This document shows positions 44,848 through 55,047 of a DNA stretch of 64,000 bases, piece by piece. The notes below the pieces were generated by a model that saw only the letters and a list, made by a program, of their open reading frames with translations, ran no database searches and was not told the origin of the DNA. Position numbers and translations under genes: made by a program. Numbering within the stretch: the first letter of the stretch is position 1; each line of letters starts with the position of its first letter. The stretch is from Kryptolebias marmoratus (lineage: Eukaryota > Chordata > Actinopteri > Cyprinodontiformes > Rivulidae). The stretch lies in assembly GCF_001649575.2 (NCBI RefSeq), contig NC_051447.1, forward strand, positions 936,965 to 1,000,964. The letters are read 5' to 3'.

Positions 44848-45849
44848 ATGTGGGTGAAGAGGGCCACCCTGGAAATGGCGGAATCCTCTCCCCGACCGGA
44901 AAACACCGAAGCGGCTTCATTATTGGCCCGACACGAATCCATGATTAACTTATTATGCGAAAGACAACAATCCGAAACAGGCCGCCTTGACCAATTGACT
45001 CTCCTTACTCAAGAAATTCATCAAAAATTATCTTCATTAGTGCCCAACACCGCAGACTCCTCTTCCGCTTCCGCTCCAGTAGCAACGTCACTTCCGGTGC
45101 CCACTTCCGCACATTTCCGTGAGGTTCCCTTGCCGACTCCTGAACATTTCTCTGGGGAAATCGGTAAATGTGCAGGATTCCTTCTTCAGTGTTCGCTAGT
45201 TTTTACCCGCTTTCCGCAATCCTTTTTCGATGATTCAGCTAAAATTTTGTATATTATCAGACTTCTCAGAGACAAAGCGTTGAAGTGGGCAGAGGTTAAA
45301 TATAGCTTCCGAGCTATCAGGCTAACTCCCTTCGATCAATTCACTGAGGATTTTGAACAAACGTTTGGAGTTAGGTACAACGAGACTGAAATCAATCGAA
45401 AATTGTGGAACCTAAGACAGGGTCAGCGTTCCGTGGCCCAGTTCGCAATCGATTTCCGCACATTAGCAGCTACGTCGAGGTGGAATGAGCCGGCTCTGAA
45501 AGGAGTTTTCATCCACACACTTCAAGAACCGATCAAAGATCAGCTAGCAGGATGGGACGAGCCACGTTCTTTGGAGGAATTAATATCTTTAACGATCCGT
45601 TTGGACAACCGCCTCCGGGAGAGACTTCAAGAGAGGGGCAGTTGGACATGCACCTCCGGGCGCAACGTGGTATCCACAGAGATGGAACCAGACATTTAGG
45701 GACCCGAACAAGAGCCTATGCAGGTGGGGCGAGCTAAGCTAACATCTGAAGAAAGGTTAAAGCGATTGGAGGCCAGGGAATGTTTTTATTGTGAGGATAA
45801 AAGTCATTTTCGGGCTAGGTGTCCTTTTTTAAAAGGACAGACTCACTAG
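44848..45849 (+). pseudogene. gypsy-B gag, one in-frame stop
   Basis: ATG 44,848 opens 283 codons to TAG at 45,697. The same frame continues to 45,849. The first part holds a short coiled-coil-like stretch, a Ser/Pro linker, then the capsid-like retrotransposon Gag domain (LRDKALKWAEVKY, LWNLRQGQRSVAQFAIDFR, AGWDEPRSLEELI). After the stop the frame reads REECFYC-type zinc knuckle CFYCEDKSHFRARC (CX2CX4HX4C) at about 45,781-45,822. Gag assembles the particle and the knuckle binds RNA. A start at ATG 44,872 (MAESSPRP) is also possible. Confidence 0.85.
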
Positions 45850-45899
45850 GTGTCTGAGGGGTACTAGTGAGTAGTCTCTCTTAACCTCTCGGCTCACGT

Positions 45900-46180
45900 T
45901 TTTTCATTCATTCAACTATCATAAACCATCAAATTAAAGTTTCTGTTCATGCCTTAGTCGACTCAGGGGCTGAACAGAACCTTATCTCAGAAGATTTGGT
46001 TAAACAGTTACAACTTAAGCCTGTGCACCTATCCTCGCCCCTTCCTGTAATGAATATATCAGGTCAAGTTATCACCAAAATTTGTTGTAAGGTTTCTAAC
46101 CTTCAGTTTATCGCCTCAGGGAATCATAGAGAGACAGGTGATTTTTTTGTTTTTTTCATCTCCCTCCACTCAAATGATCT
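45900..46180 (+). pseudogene. gypsy-B protease
   Basis: Frame HALVDSGAEQNLISEDLV contains the aspartic protease active-site motif (DSGA) at about 45,960. This frame is -1 relative to gag, so Pol may be made by frameshifting or the offset may reflect decay. The frame is lost near 46,150-46,200; [12 protein letters not shown] and the remaining residues to 46,313 are out of the Pol frame. Confidence 0.8.
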
Positions 46181-47917
46181 TAGGGTTTCCCTGGCTCCAA
46201 AGACAACCCTATCACCAACTGGGCAGAAAAGAGAATTGACTCTTGGAGTCCTTTCTGTCTGCAGAACTGTCTTCAGTCCGCCTTACCATTATCTAGCACT
46301 AGGGGGAGATTAGACCATGAGGTAGATCTTACTAAGGTCCCCTCTGAGTATCATGACCTAGCCTCCGTTTTCAGCAAATCGAAAGCATTATCCTTGCCGC
46401 CTCATAGACCATACGACTGTGCTATAGAGCTACTCCCTGGGGCACCCCTACCATCTAGTCGTTTGTATAACCTTTCCGGACCTGAACGGGACTCCATTAA
46501 GAACTACATCGAGGACTCTCTCGCTTCCGGCATCATCCGCCCGTCCACGTCTCCCCTAGGCGCAGGTTTTTTCTTTGTGGAAAAAAAGGATAAAAGTCTT
46601 CGGCCCTGTATCGACTACCGGGGCCTTAACCAAATTACGGTTAAAAACAAGTACCCACTTCCCTTGATACACTCTGTTCACCAACAGCTCCATTCGGCAA
46701 CCATATTCACTAAATTAGATCTCCGTAATGCTTACCATCTGGTAAGAATTTGAGAGGGGGATGAGTGGAAAACTGCATTCAAGACCCCTCTCGGCCACTT
46801 TGAATATCTGGTCATGCCATTTGGACTCACCAACGCACCTGCAGTTTTCCAATCCTTAATCAATGACATTCTAAGAGATTTTTTGAATATTTCAGTGTTT
46901 GTCTACCTTGACGATATCTTGATTTATTCTCAGGACCCTGCGCAACATCAACATCAAGTACGAGCAGTCCTTCAGAGACTCAGTGAGAACCAACTTTTCG
47001 TGAAAGCTGAGAAGTGTGAGTTCAGTGTTTCCACCATCAGTTTTCTGGGTTTTATTTTTGGACAGGGATATTATCAGACTGACCCTGAGAAGATCAGAGC
47101 AGTAGCTGACTGGCCCATTCCCACCGACCGTCGGCAGCTACAGAGATTCTTGGGATTTGCTCATTTTTACCGACGATTCATCCAAGACTACAGCAGGATT
47201 GCAGCCCCCCTCACACAACTCACCTCCATTAAACAACCTTTCATCTGGTCTCCAGAGGCACAGTCCGCCTTCGGTGAGTTAAAGTCCCGGTTCATCTCGG
47301 CTCCAATCCTACGTCATCCTAACCCCAAGCTGCAATACATTGTTGAGGTAGATGCATCTGACTCTGGGGTGGGTGCCATTCTCTCTCAAAGGTCCTCCGA
47401 GGACAGTAAGGTCCACCCATGCGCCTATTTCTTTCGTCGCCTCTCTCCTGCAGAGAGAAATTATGATGTCGGTAATCGTGAACTGTTGGCAATAAAGTTA
47501 GCTCTTGAAGAGTGGAGGCACTGGCTAGAGGGTTGTGAGGTCCCCTTTATCATCTGGACCGATCACAAGAACCTGGCCTATTTGCAGACTGCCAAAAGGC
47601 TGAACCCCCGACAGGCTAGGTGGTCTTTGTTTTTTGGCAGATTCAATTTTACCATCACGTTTAGGCCAGGTTCAAAAAATGTGAAGCCTGATGCTTTGTC
47701 CAGGTTATGGTCCAACTCTAATTCCACCGAGGAGGAGGAGCCTATAATTCCGCCCTCCTTAATTATAGGTGCACTTACCTGGGATATAGAAAGGGAGATC
47801 CAGGAGGCTCAGCAGATGGAACCTGACCCTGGAGGGGGTCCTCCTGGCAAGACTTACGTCCCGGTAGCTGTTAGACCCAGAGTCCTGAACTGGCTACACT
47901 CTCAATCGAATGAATAA
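46180..47917 (+). pseudogene. gypsy-B reverse transcriptase and RNase H
   Basis: One frame, broken by a TGA at 46,751-46,753 where the family has Arg (a CGA to TGA change fits). RT blocks: [54 protein letters not shown] (motif A), [13 protein letters not shown] (motif B) and [11 protein letters not shown] (motif C, Asp pair at 46,909-46,914). RNase H follows: [30 protein letters not shown] and [13 protein letters not shown]. The frame ends at 47,917 after a small deletion that also removes the start of the integrase zinc finger. These enzymes copy genomic RNA to DNA inside the particle. Confidence 0.93.
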
Positions 47918-48660
47918 GCTGGCAACACGCTATTTTTGGTGGCCTAACCTAGCAGCAGATATCATAGAGTTTCTCACCGCCTGTTCCACTTGTGCACACT
48001 TCAAAAGCAGCAACCAACCCCCAGCCGGTTTACTTCAACCACTACCCATACCTAATCGTCCCTGGTCTCACATCGCATTAGATTTTGTTACAGGATTGCC
48101 TCCATCACAGGGTCACACAGTCATACTCACCATTGTCGATAGATTCTGTAAGTCCGCTCATTTCATCCCACTTTCTAAGCTTCCCACAGCCTTTGAGACA
48201 GCAGAGATAATAACCCAGCAAGTGTTCCGGCTGCATGGAATCCCAGTGGACATCATATCAGACAGAGGACCACAGTTCACATCCCAGGTGTGGCAGAACT
48301 TTTGCAAGGGACTTGGAGCTAGGGTGAGTCTCACTTCGGGGTACCATCCGCAATCTAACGGTCAATCGGAACGCTGCAATCAGGAGTTAGAGGTGGCTCT
48401 TAGATGTCTGGCCAGCGACAACCCGTCTACCTGGAGTAAGAAGCTCATATGGATTGAGTACGCTCATAACACTCACATCTCATCCGCTACAGGGTTGTCT
48501 CCTTTTGAGGCTTCCCTGGGATATAACCCACCGCTGTTTCCTAGCTTCGAGTCTGAAATTACTGTCCCCTCTGTGCAGGCCCACCTACGGAGGTGTAGGA
48601 GTATCTGGAGACAGACCAGGAGGGTCCTTCAAAGAACAGTTGAACAGAACAAAAAAATAA
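47910..48660 (+). pseudogene. gypsy-B integrase core
   Basis: The frame opens at [17 protein letters not shown]; the two His of the HHCC finger are deleted while both Cys (CSTCAHF) remain. The catalytic triad is visible: Asp at 48,081 (ALDFVTGLP), Asp at 48,261 ([12 protein letters not shown]) and Glu at 48,369 (NGQSERCNQ). Spacing is D-X59-D-X35-E, normal for the family. An A-run shift near 48,655 breaks the link to the C-terminal part. Integrase joins cDNA ends to chromosomal DNA, leaving the 5-bp duplication seen here. Confidence 0.92.
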
Positions 48661-49143
48661 GCCGATCGTCACTGCTCATCTACACCAGGATACAAGGTGG
48701 GCGACAAGGTGTGGTTGTCAACTAGGGACATTCCTTTGAGAGGCACCTCAAAGAAATTGGCTCCCCGTTTCATTGGACCATTTCCTATAGAAAGACTCAT
48801 AAATCCAACCTCAGTTCGACTCACCCTCCCGGCATCCATGCACATCCACCCTACTTTTCACGTTTCTCCGTTGAAACCAGTTGTGCATAGTCCTCTGAGC
48901 CCACCTACCATCCTCCCCCCTCCCGCCCGACTAATCAACAGTCATCCTGCATTTACAGTTAATCGCATCATCGACGTCAGGCAGAGAGGCAGGGGTTTTC
49001 AATATTTGGTAGATTGGGAGGGCTATGGACCTGAGGAGCGCACATGGGTTTCCAGGTCGTTCATTCACGATGCAACATTGATCACGGATTTTTCCAGAGC
49101 TCATCCTGATAGGCGTCTCAGATGGCCAAGGGGCGATCGTTAG
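48660..49143 (+). pseudogene. gypsy-B integrase C-terminus with chromodomain
   Basis: After the shift the frame reads [16 protein letters not shown] (GPY/F-type region, [12 protein letters not shown]). The chromodomain comes last: [33 protein letters not shown] and SRSFI at about 48,952-49,065, stopping at TAG 49,141. The aromatic positions typical of methyl-lysine binding are largely kept. In chromoviruses this domain guides integration to particular chromatin. Confidence 0.93.
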
Positions 49144-49151
49144 AGGGGGGG
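49142..49151 (+). other. gypsy-B polypurine tract
   Basis: AGAGGGGGGG lies three bases before the 3' LTR, the expected primer for plus-strand DNA synthesis. Confidence 0.85.
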
Positions 49152-49154
49152 TAC

Positions 49155-49701
49155 TGTGAGGATCTGGAGTTAGCTCCGCCTTTGGGTGGCACCACTAACC
49201 TTCCTTCCACAGGTGATCCTGATTTCATTGACGAGCTGATCCAGCATTTAAGCCTTAGACTCTTAGCCACAGGATCTAACCTTCAGCTGGTCACGTTTTG
49301 TGCTGAAAGTATTTTTGTATTTTTTGACTCAGGTTACTGCCATGCCAAGACGGTTCTCCTCGACGGGAACTTACCTGGAAACTTCTGGATACTTACCTTT
49401 GCTGGACTACTGGATCTCCAACTACTGGATCACTGTGGAAACCTTCCTCACCTCCTCTGCGCCGTGAAATGCCTCCAGGACCTGTAAGAAACAAAGAGAC
49501 CTATTCACTCACTCAACCAATCTACGCTGAACCAAGATTGTACCCGAGACTCACCCAGCTCCTCTTGTTTTTCAGACTGCTCCTGATCCCGGCTCACTGT
49601 ACATTTAACGCACCCTGTAAATAAACTCACTTACCTTAAGTTCTGTCTCCGTGTCTGGTTTTGGTTTCGCTCTCTGGACAAACAAACCTGGTTTCATGTC
49701 A
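49155..49701 (+). repeat. gypsy-B 3' LTR, missing ~45 bp around the transcript start
   Basis: TGTGAGGATCTGG to GGTTTCATGTCA. Aligns with the 5' LTR with few substitutions, but AAGCC is followed directly by TTAGACTCTTAGCC. The 5' LTR segment containing GCTGGAGCAT is absent. Confidence 0.93.
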
Positions 49702-49706
49702 GTTCT

Positions 49707-49943
49707 GGCTAGAAATAGTCTGGCTCACCTCAACGCATGGCTCTGGCTCTGGAACCAGTCTCCTTGAGAGGGGCTCGACACTCGACAACGAGAGGGTAGC
49801 CTCCCTCCGCCTATGTGTGGGGGGATGGGTCCTGACTGTTTTTGGTGCTTATGCACTGAACAGCAGTTCGGATTACCCACCCTTTTTGGAGTCCTTGGAG
49901 GGGTTACTGGAGAGTGCCCCTCCTGGGGACTCCCTTGTTCTGC
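49707..49943 (+). pseudogene. LS LINE endonuclease, middle part
   Basis: Resumes as TCTGGCTAG after gypsy-B. Frames carry LTSTHGSGSGTSLLERG, VASLRLCVGGWVLTVFGAYA and SSSDYPPFLESLEGLLESA, the central endonuclease blocks. An L2 tail follows. Confidence 0.75.
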
Positions 49944-49949
49944 TGAGGG

Positions 49950-50476
49950 TGTTCTCACTAAAACCAGAAAGATAGAGCACATAACACCAGTTTTAAAGTC
50001 CCTACACTGGCTCCCTGTAGCTCAAAGAATAGACTTCAAAATACTGTTGTTAGTTTATAAATTAATGAACGGTTTAGCACCACAATACATTAAAGATCTG
50101 TTATCGCTGTACCAACCGTCTAGACCCCTCAGATCTTCTGGTTCTGGACTGCTCTGCATCCCCAAAACCAGAACCAAACAAAGAGAAGTAGCATTCAGTT
50201 TCTATGCACCACAAATTTGGAACAACCTTCCAGAAAACTGTAAAGCAGCTGAAACACTGGGTGTCTTTAAATCTCAACTTAAAACCCACCTGTTTAGAAT
50301 TGCTTATGGCTAAATTAAGGTTAGAGTGCAGGTTTTTGATGTCTTCGATGTTTTTCTCTTTCTTGCTGTTTATTCAATGTCACATGCTGTTTTTATTTTG
50401 TTTTTTAATTATGCAAAGCACCTTGAAATGCCTTGCTGCTTAAATGTGCTATACAAATAAAATTTGATTGATTGAT
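49950..50476 (+). mobile_element. L2-like LINE 3' end, duplication TGAGGG
   Basis: A 5'-truncated insertion flanked by TGAGGG at 49,944-49,949 and 50,477-50,482. It encodes the ORF2 C-terminus in one open frame (HITPVLKSLHWLPVAQRIDF, LRSSGSGLLCIPKTRTK, APQIWNNLPENCK, FKSQLKTHLFRIAYG). The tail AAAGCACCTTGAAATGCC, GTGCTATACAAATAAA and a TTGA repeat follows. The clean frame suggests it is younger than the L2-like copy at 1.4-5.5 kb. Confidence 0.88.
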
Positions 50477-50482
50477 TGAGGG

Positions 50483-51867
50483 ACTTCAACGCTCACGGGA
50501 GCAATGACAGTGAGTGTATGGTTGGGAGGATCAGCCCCCCTGATCTGAACCCTAGCGGTGTTCTGTTGTTGGACTTCTGTGCTCATCATAGATTGTCCAT
50601 AATGAACACCATGTTCAAACATAAAGGGTGTCCATATGTGTTCTTGCTCTTGGCACCAGGACACTCTAGATTGCAGTTCAATGATCATCTCTGTTGTGGT
50701 TTCATCTGATCTGCGGCCGCATGTCTTGGACACTCGGGTGAAGAGAGGGATGGTGGGGGAGGATGCCGGTCAGACCTGGCAGGCCCAAACATATTGTGAG
50801 GGTCTGCTGGGAACATTTGGCAGAGTCTCCTGTTAGGCAGAGCTTTAACTCCCACCTCCGAGAGAACTTCAAACATGTTCCGGAGGAAATGGGGGACATT
50901 GAGCCCAAGTGGGCCATGTTCCGTGCCTCAATTGTTGAGGCAACTTATCGGAGCTGTGGCCACAAGGTAGTTGGTGCCTGTCGTGGCGGCAACCCTCAAA
51001 CCTCCTGGTGGACACTGGCGGTGAGGGATGCTGTCAGGCCCCTCGGCAGGGTCCTTGAGGGTGCATGGGAGTTCGCCCAACCAGTCTACATGTGTTTTGT
51101 GGACTTGGAGAAGGTGTTTGACTGTGTCCCTCAGGGAATCCTGTGTGGGGTACTCCGGGAGTATGTGGTACCAGGCCCTTTGATATGTGCTGTTAGGTCC
51201 CTATATGACCGGTGTCAGAGCTTGGTCCGCATTGCAGTAAGTCAGACTCATTTCTGGTGAGAGTTGGACTCAGCCAAGGTTGCCCTTTGTCACCGATTCT
51301 GTTCATAATGTTTATGGATAGAATTTCTAGGCACAGCCAAGGTGTCGAGGGGATCCGTTTTAGTGACCTTAGGATTGCATCTCTGCTTTTTGCAGATAAT
51401 GTGGTCCTGTTGGCTTCATCAGACCGTGATCTACAGCTCTCGCTGGAGCGGTTCACAGCCGAGTGTGAAACGGCTGTGATGAGGATCAGTGCCTCCAAAT
51501 CCGAGGCCATGGTCTTGAGCCGGAAAAGGGTAGAGTGCCTTCTCCGAGTCGGGGAAGATGTCCTGCCCCAAGTGGAGGAGTTTAAGTATCTTGGTTCTTG
51601 TTCACGAATGAGGGAAAAAAGGAGCAGGAGATTGATAGGCAGATTGGTGCAGCATCTGCAGTGAAGCAGGCACTGTACCGGTCTGTCGTGGTGAAGAGAG
51701 AGCTGAGTGAAAAGGCAAAGCTCTCGATTTACCAGTCGATCCACGTTCCTACCCTCATTTATGGTCACGAGCTTTGGGTAGTGACTGAAAGAATAAGATT
51801 GCGAATACAAACGGCTGAGATGAGTTTTCTCCACAGGGTGTCTGGGCTCTCCCTTAGGGAAGTCTGG
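50483..51867 (+). pseudogene. LS LINE endonuclease end and RT, internally deleted
   Basis: Endonuclease end: PSGVLLLDFCAHHRLSIMNT, SSDLRPHVLDTRVKRG. Then linker PVRPGRPKHIVRVCWEHLAE and SCGHKVVGACRGGNPQTSWW. At ~51,035 the frame jumps from AVRDAVR to GRVLEGAWEFAQPV, losing the rest of the linker and the first RT motifs. Palm blocks follow: FVDLEKVFDCVP (motif A), GLSQGCPLSPILF (motif B) and SLLFADNVVLLAS, where the usual FADD is FADN. Then EEFKYLGSC and VPTLIYGHELWVVTER. Stops and shifts plus the lost Asp mean it is dead. Confidence 0.85.
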
Positions 51868-51872
51868 GTCTC

Positions 51873-52914
51873 TGTCAGGATTTGGGTTTTCCTTGTGTTT
51901 ATGTATTTGTCTCGTTTCAATTCAAGTTTGTTCTTGTCCTGTCAGTCATCTTTGTTGATCCTGGCCTTGGTTCTGTCTTTGTTCCTCGTGTCTGTGCTAC
52001 ATTCTATTATGGACGGACACAGGTAAGTATAACAGTAAGTAGATTTATTTACAAAGAGTGCAGTGACAGGACTGGACCTGGAAAAGAAAGACTTCAGGTT
52101 TTTAGTTCAGGTAGGTATTTTGGCAGCAACAGTCTCTGTGCTTGCCTAGTTAGCTTACAGGTTGTGTTGGAAGCCGGAGTCTTGGCCAGCTTCCGGGTGT
52201 TCAGGTAAGTATTTACAAGTGTTCCCGTGAGTGAAGACAACCAGGCAAGTAGGAGGTGAAGTGGGTTCGGACCTCGGAATCTCTGATGAGTTTACGTGAC
52301 AAATATGGGCTCGACAGGTCTCCAGGATAGTGACGGCGGATGAGCAGGTTCCCGGTGGACAGGTTCGTGGAGGTCAGTCGGCTTGGAAGAAGACAAGACT
52401 CAGGTAAGGGTGGTAGCTCTAGGTAGGCACAGAAACAAACAAAGTCAGTAACTTCTCAGAGAGTGTAACAAAGACTGGAGCCAAAATGTTTACCAGGGGC
52501 AAACGATGCACCAGCAATGAGCTGCTCCACCAGACTGCCTTAAGTACCCAGGTGAGTATGATGAGAAGCTGCAGCAGCTGCGAGTAGTTAGTGAGGTGGC
52601 CAATCAGAACCACCAGAGGTGAGCAACAGGTAAGCAGGTGGCCTTGTTATCCTCTGTGTTTAAAACCCGGTCACGTTCTCCACCTCTCTGCCAGTTCATT
52701 GTCATTTGACACTTGTCACTTGTCCCTTTCTTGTTGTTTCATGTCTCGCCTCCTGTTTGCTCCTCCATGTTTTTGGATTTTGTTATGTCTAGGTCTTGCT
52801 GCCACATCAGCTCTTTATTTTGGTGATTCCTTAGTTTAATAAATTAGTTTCCTTTTGGTAAAATGAGTCTGCAATCTGGGTCCGTCTCCTTCGCCTACAC
52901 CGCAGATCATGACA
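51873..52914 (+). mobile_element. solo TGTCA LTR, duplication GTCTC, with an insert
   Basis: Termini TGTCAGGATTTGGG and CAGATCATGACA, flanked by GTCTC at 51,868-51,872 and 52,915-52,919. The LINE reads straight through once it is removed. The LTR has TTTAAAACCCGG near 52,660, AATAAATTAG near 52,840 and GAGTCTGCAATCTGGG near its end. About 640 bp of other sequence interrupts it near 52,000-52,640. Confidence 0.92.
52000..52640 (-). mobile_element. LTR-like insert inside the solo LTR
   Basis: Foreign to the TGTCA family. On the minus strand it has AATAAATC near 52,040 and a TATA-like ACTTAAGGC near 52,543, an LTR-like layout resembling the 30.3-31.0 kb family. Ends and duplication were not resolved. 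Confidence 0.45.
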
Positions 52915-52989
52915 GTCTCCCTGCTTAGGCTGCTACCCCTGCGACCCGACCCCGGATAAGCGGAAAAAGATGGATGGATGTTTCATTTT

Positions 52990-53520
52990 CCTTTAAGAAT
53001 CAGCTAAGTGCTTTTTAGCCAGAGTGTTAGCATGACATAGGAGTTAACAAAAAGTTTGGACATACTTAGTCACAATTTTCTTTAGAACCTTCTGCTGGAA
53101 CTAAGAAAGTTTCTTTCAAAGCTCTGAGTGCTCCACGAGGAGTGTGACCAAATACTATTTCAGCTGGACTTAATCCAAAGGATTCCTGAACAGCTTCTCT
53201 AGCAGAAAATAACACAAATGGGACCCCTTCATCCCAACCTCTTCCAGTGTCTAGACAATACTTGAGTAACATTGACTTCAGGGTCTAACGCCACCATTCC
53301 AATGTACCCTGGGACTCTTGGTGGTAAGCAGATGAAACAACATGCTTAATATGTAAGGTTTTAGCTACCTATTTAAACAACTTTGACTGGAAGTTTGTTC
53401 CTTGATCTGTTTGTATGGTTTTGGTAGGTCAAATACAGAAAATAACTTTGTTAGTGCTTTAACCAAAGATTTTTGGTCAGACTCATTCAGCCTTTAACAC
53501 TGTGACAGTTTTGAACTCTA
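52990..53520 (-). pseudogene. gypsy-A integrase fragment
   Basis: On the minus strand: IQTDQGTNFQSKLFK (Asp of the core), VVSSAYHQESQGTLEWW (Glu region), then the 68-codon frame YCLDTGRGWDEGVPFVLFS, SFGLSPAEIVFGHTPRGAL. Upstream core and RNase H are not present. It is the same family as the RT fragment at 42.3-43.0 kb and continues across the LS insertion into 43,400-43,592. Confidence 0.8.
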
Positions 53521-53849
53521 TTATATTTCTGTTTGTTGGGTTTCTGTTCACAGATTGAGCTTTCGTTGTACAGGACTAAAAAAAGAGGATTATACATAAG
53601 AAGTTTATGGAACAGTCTGTTTTTACATTTTTAGTGAAGTGCAGTTCTTAATTTCTTTTTTTATTATTTTCAAAAAATATATAAAAAAACACTCAAGATG
53701 GGAATCTAAAAACAAAATGTCACAAAATAAGTTATCTTTTGACAATGACTAATAGAAAAAAAGGTTATGTAAATCTAGAGTTTTAATTCATTTATACTTT
53801 ATATATTGCTTGTTTTAGTCTTGTTGAGGGAGATTCTACTCTCATTGCT
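53521..53849. other. unassigned AT-rich stretch
   Basis: Nothing recognised. Confidence 0.5.
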
Positions 53850-54080
53850 GCCATTTCAATCATGGGTAGATCCTTCTGTCTGCCGAGAGAGCTAACTGTA
53901 GCAGTCATAACAGCAGTTTAAAATCAACCTGATGCAAATGCTGGTGCAGCCTTCTTACTTCTGTATGATGTCATCACTAAACAGATGCTGGACTGCCCAG
54001 ATTGAGCATTTTTTTCGTTGCTGGGGACTTTAATAAAGCCTGTCAAAAGTCTGTTGACATGCTGGTGCTTGAAGCTGTTT
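53850..54080 (+). pseudogene. LB LINE endonuclease fragment
   Basis: Blocks RSFCLPRELTVAVITAV, QPDANAGAAFLLLYDVI and FVAGDFNKACQKSV belong to the central APE endonuclease (GDFN with catalytic Asp and Asn). Stops interrupt it. The RT start of the same family lies at 54,830-55,047. Confidence 0.7.
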
Positions 54081-54306
54081 ACAGCTAAAATGTTTCCTAA
54101 AAACAGTCAATAATCCTCCTCATCTACCAAGTGTCCATGGAACAATAAAAGGGCAATTAGAAGGTACAAGTTCCAAAAAGATACTGAACTCACCAGAGCA
54201 CAGTAAATTCTCAGTCACAAAGAGAAAATCCAATCCATTGGTATGTAAAAAAATCATTTGGAATGAAAGTTTTATTTAACATTTAACATGGCCATCCTCG
54301 ACAGAG

Positions 54307-54645
54307 TCACAGATGGAAGAAAGGACCACCGCAAGACCCAAGCCAGGAACGTTTATCCCACGACTCCAAATACTGGAAAAACAATGGCGAACTGGACACC
54401 ACCAACTGAACCAGACAAGGCATGATAGGATCCAAGAAGTGCCAGTACGGTTTCTGGGCCAGATTATGAACAGCCGAGGAACACACTGCAAAAAGTGCAA
54501 GGCTGGCTTTAAACTTCACCAGCTGCCCGTTGTCTCCGTGCAGGCAGGTGCACATCACGGAGCAGGTATACAGGTATGTCAGCCAGGAGAGGATGATGTC
54601 TAGTGCAATGTTCATTGTTGTCAAAATAGGCAAGCTTGGTGGCAC
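54307..54645 (-). pseudogene. membrane-protein-like fragment, unidentified
   Basis: A 112-codon minus-strand frame with three hydrophobic stretches (IALDIILSWLTYLYTCSVM, KFKASLALFAVCSSAVHNLA, LVQLVVSSSPLFFQYL). It does not look like any retroelement domain I know, and its base composition is less AT-rich than its neighbours. The pattern LHG-x-N-x3-KF faintly recalls OST-alpha/TMEM184-type membrane proteins. That is a guess: it could be a host exon, a retrocopy or chance. Confidence 0.25.
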
Positions 54646-54829
54646 ATAATTGAAGATCTAAAAGTGATTGACACTCATACACCAGTAGAGTTTATGTCAT
54701 TGATAAAAATTGATAAAAGCAAAACAAACACAAATACCGCTGATAGAGGCACATGGCAAGCCACGTGCACCAGCACCATCTTGTCTATTCTCTCATGTCA
54801 ATTGATAAGAGATAATAAGGATCACCAGG

Positions 54830-55047
54830 TGAGGCTTCCATTGAAGGCTATAAGTCCTCATAACGCTGCTGGACCAGATGGAGTGCTGGGTAAAGTGCTT
54901 TGTGAATGTGCAGACCACCTGACAGGAGTCCTAACAGAGACTTGTAATACATCCCTGTCAATGGCTGTAGTCCCGTCCTGTCTGAAGGCTGTTACCATCA
55001 TAATGGTGCCAGAGAAAATGGTCACTATGGACCTCAATGACTATAGC
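54830..55047 (+). pseudogene. LB LINE, RT N-terminal fragment
   Basis: Frame NAAGPDGVLGKVLCECADHL, TGVLTETCNTSLSMAVVPSC and DLNDY gives the RT start; the family continues YRP. A TGTCA LTR cuts it right there. Confidence 0.8.

Larger units (their letters stand above)
44124..49701 (+). mobile_element. chromodomain Ty3/gypsy retrotransposon (sushi-like), complete but decayed ('gypsy-B')
   Basis: A 5,578-bp element flanked by GTTCT at 44,119-44,123 and 49,702-49,706. It has a 592-bp 5' LTR, gag, protease, RT-RNase H, integrase with C-terminal chromodomain, a polypurine tract and a 547-bp 3' LTR. LTRs are very similar apart from a ~45-bp segment missing from the 3' copy, suggesting a fairly recent insertion. 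Inactivating changes seen: TAG in gag at 45,697, frameshift(s) after protease, TGA in RT at 46,751, deletion at the RT-integrase junction near 47,905, and a frameshift in an A run near 48,655. Vertebrate chromoviruses of the sushi group have this domain order. Confidence 0.95.
43605..52977 (+). mobile_element. LS LINE, near full-length host of nested insertions
   Basis: Flanked by ATGTTTCATTTT on both sides (43,593-43,604 and 52,978-52,989), a perfect 12-bp target-site duplication. It begins with the leader GGGCTGTCACCTTACCTTGG and ends GGATAAGCGGAAAAAGATGG with an ATGG tail. LINE segments are 43,605-44,118, 49,707-49,943, 50,483-51,867 and 52,920-52,977; the rest is inserted material. Without insertions, and with one internal deletion near 51,035, about 2.2 kb of LINE remains. 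Having both ends makes it unusual, as most LINE copies are 5'-truncated. Confidence 0.85.

Noticed and set aside
51193..51834. 213-codon minus-strand frame
   Set aside because: It is the antisense shadow of the LS LINE reverse transcriptase.
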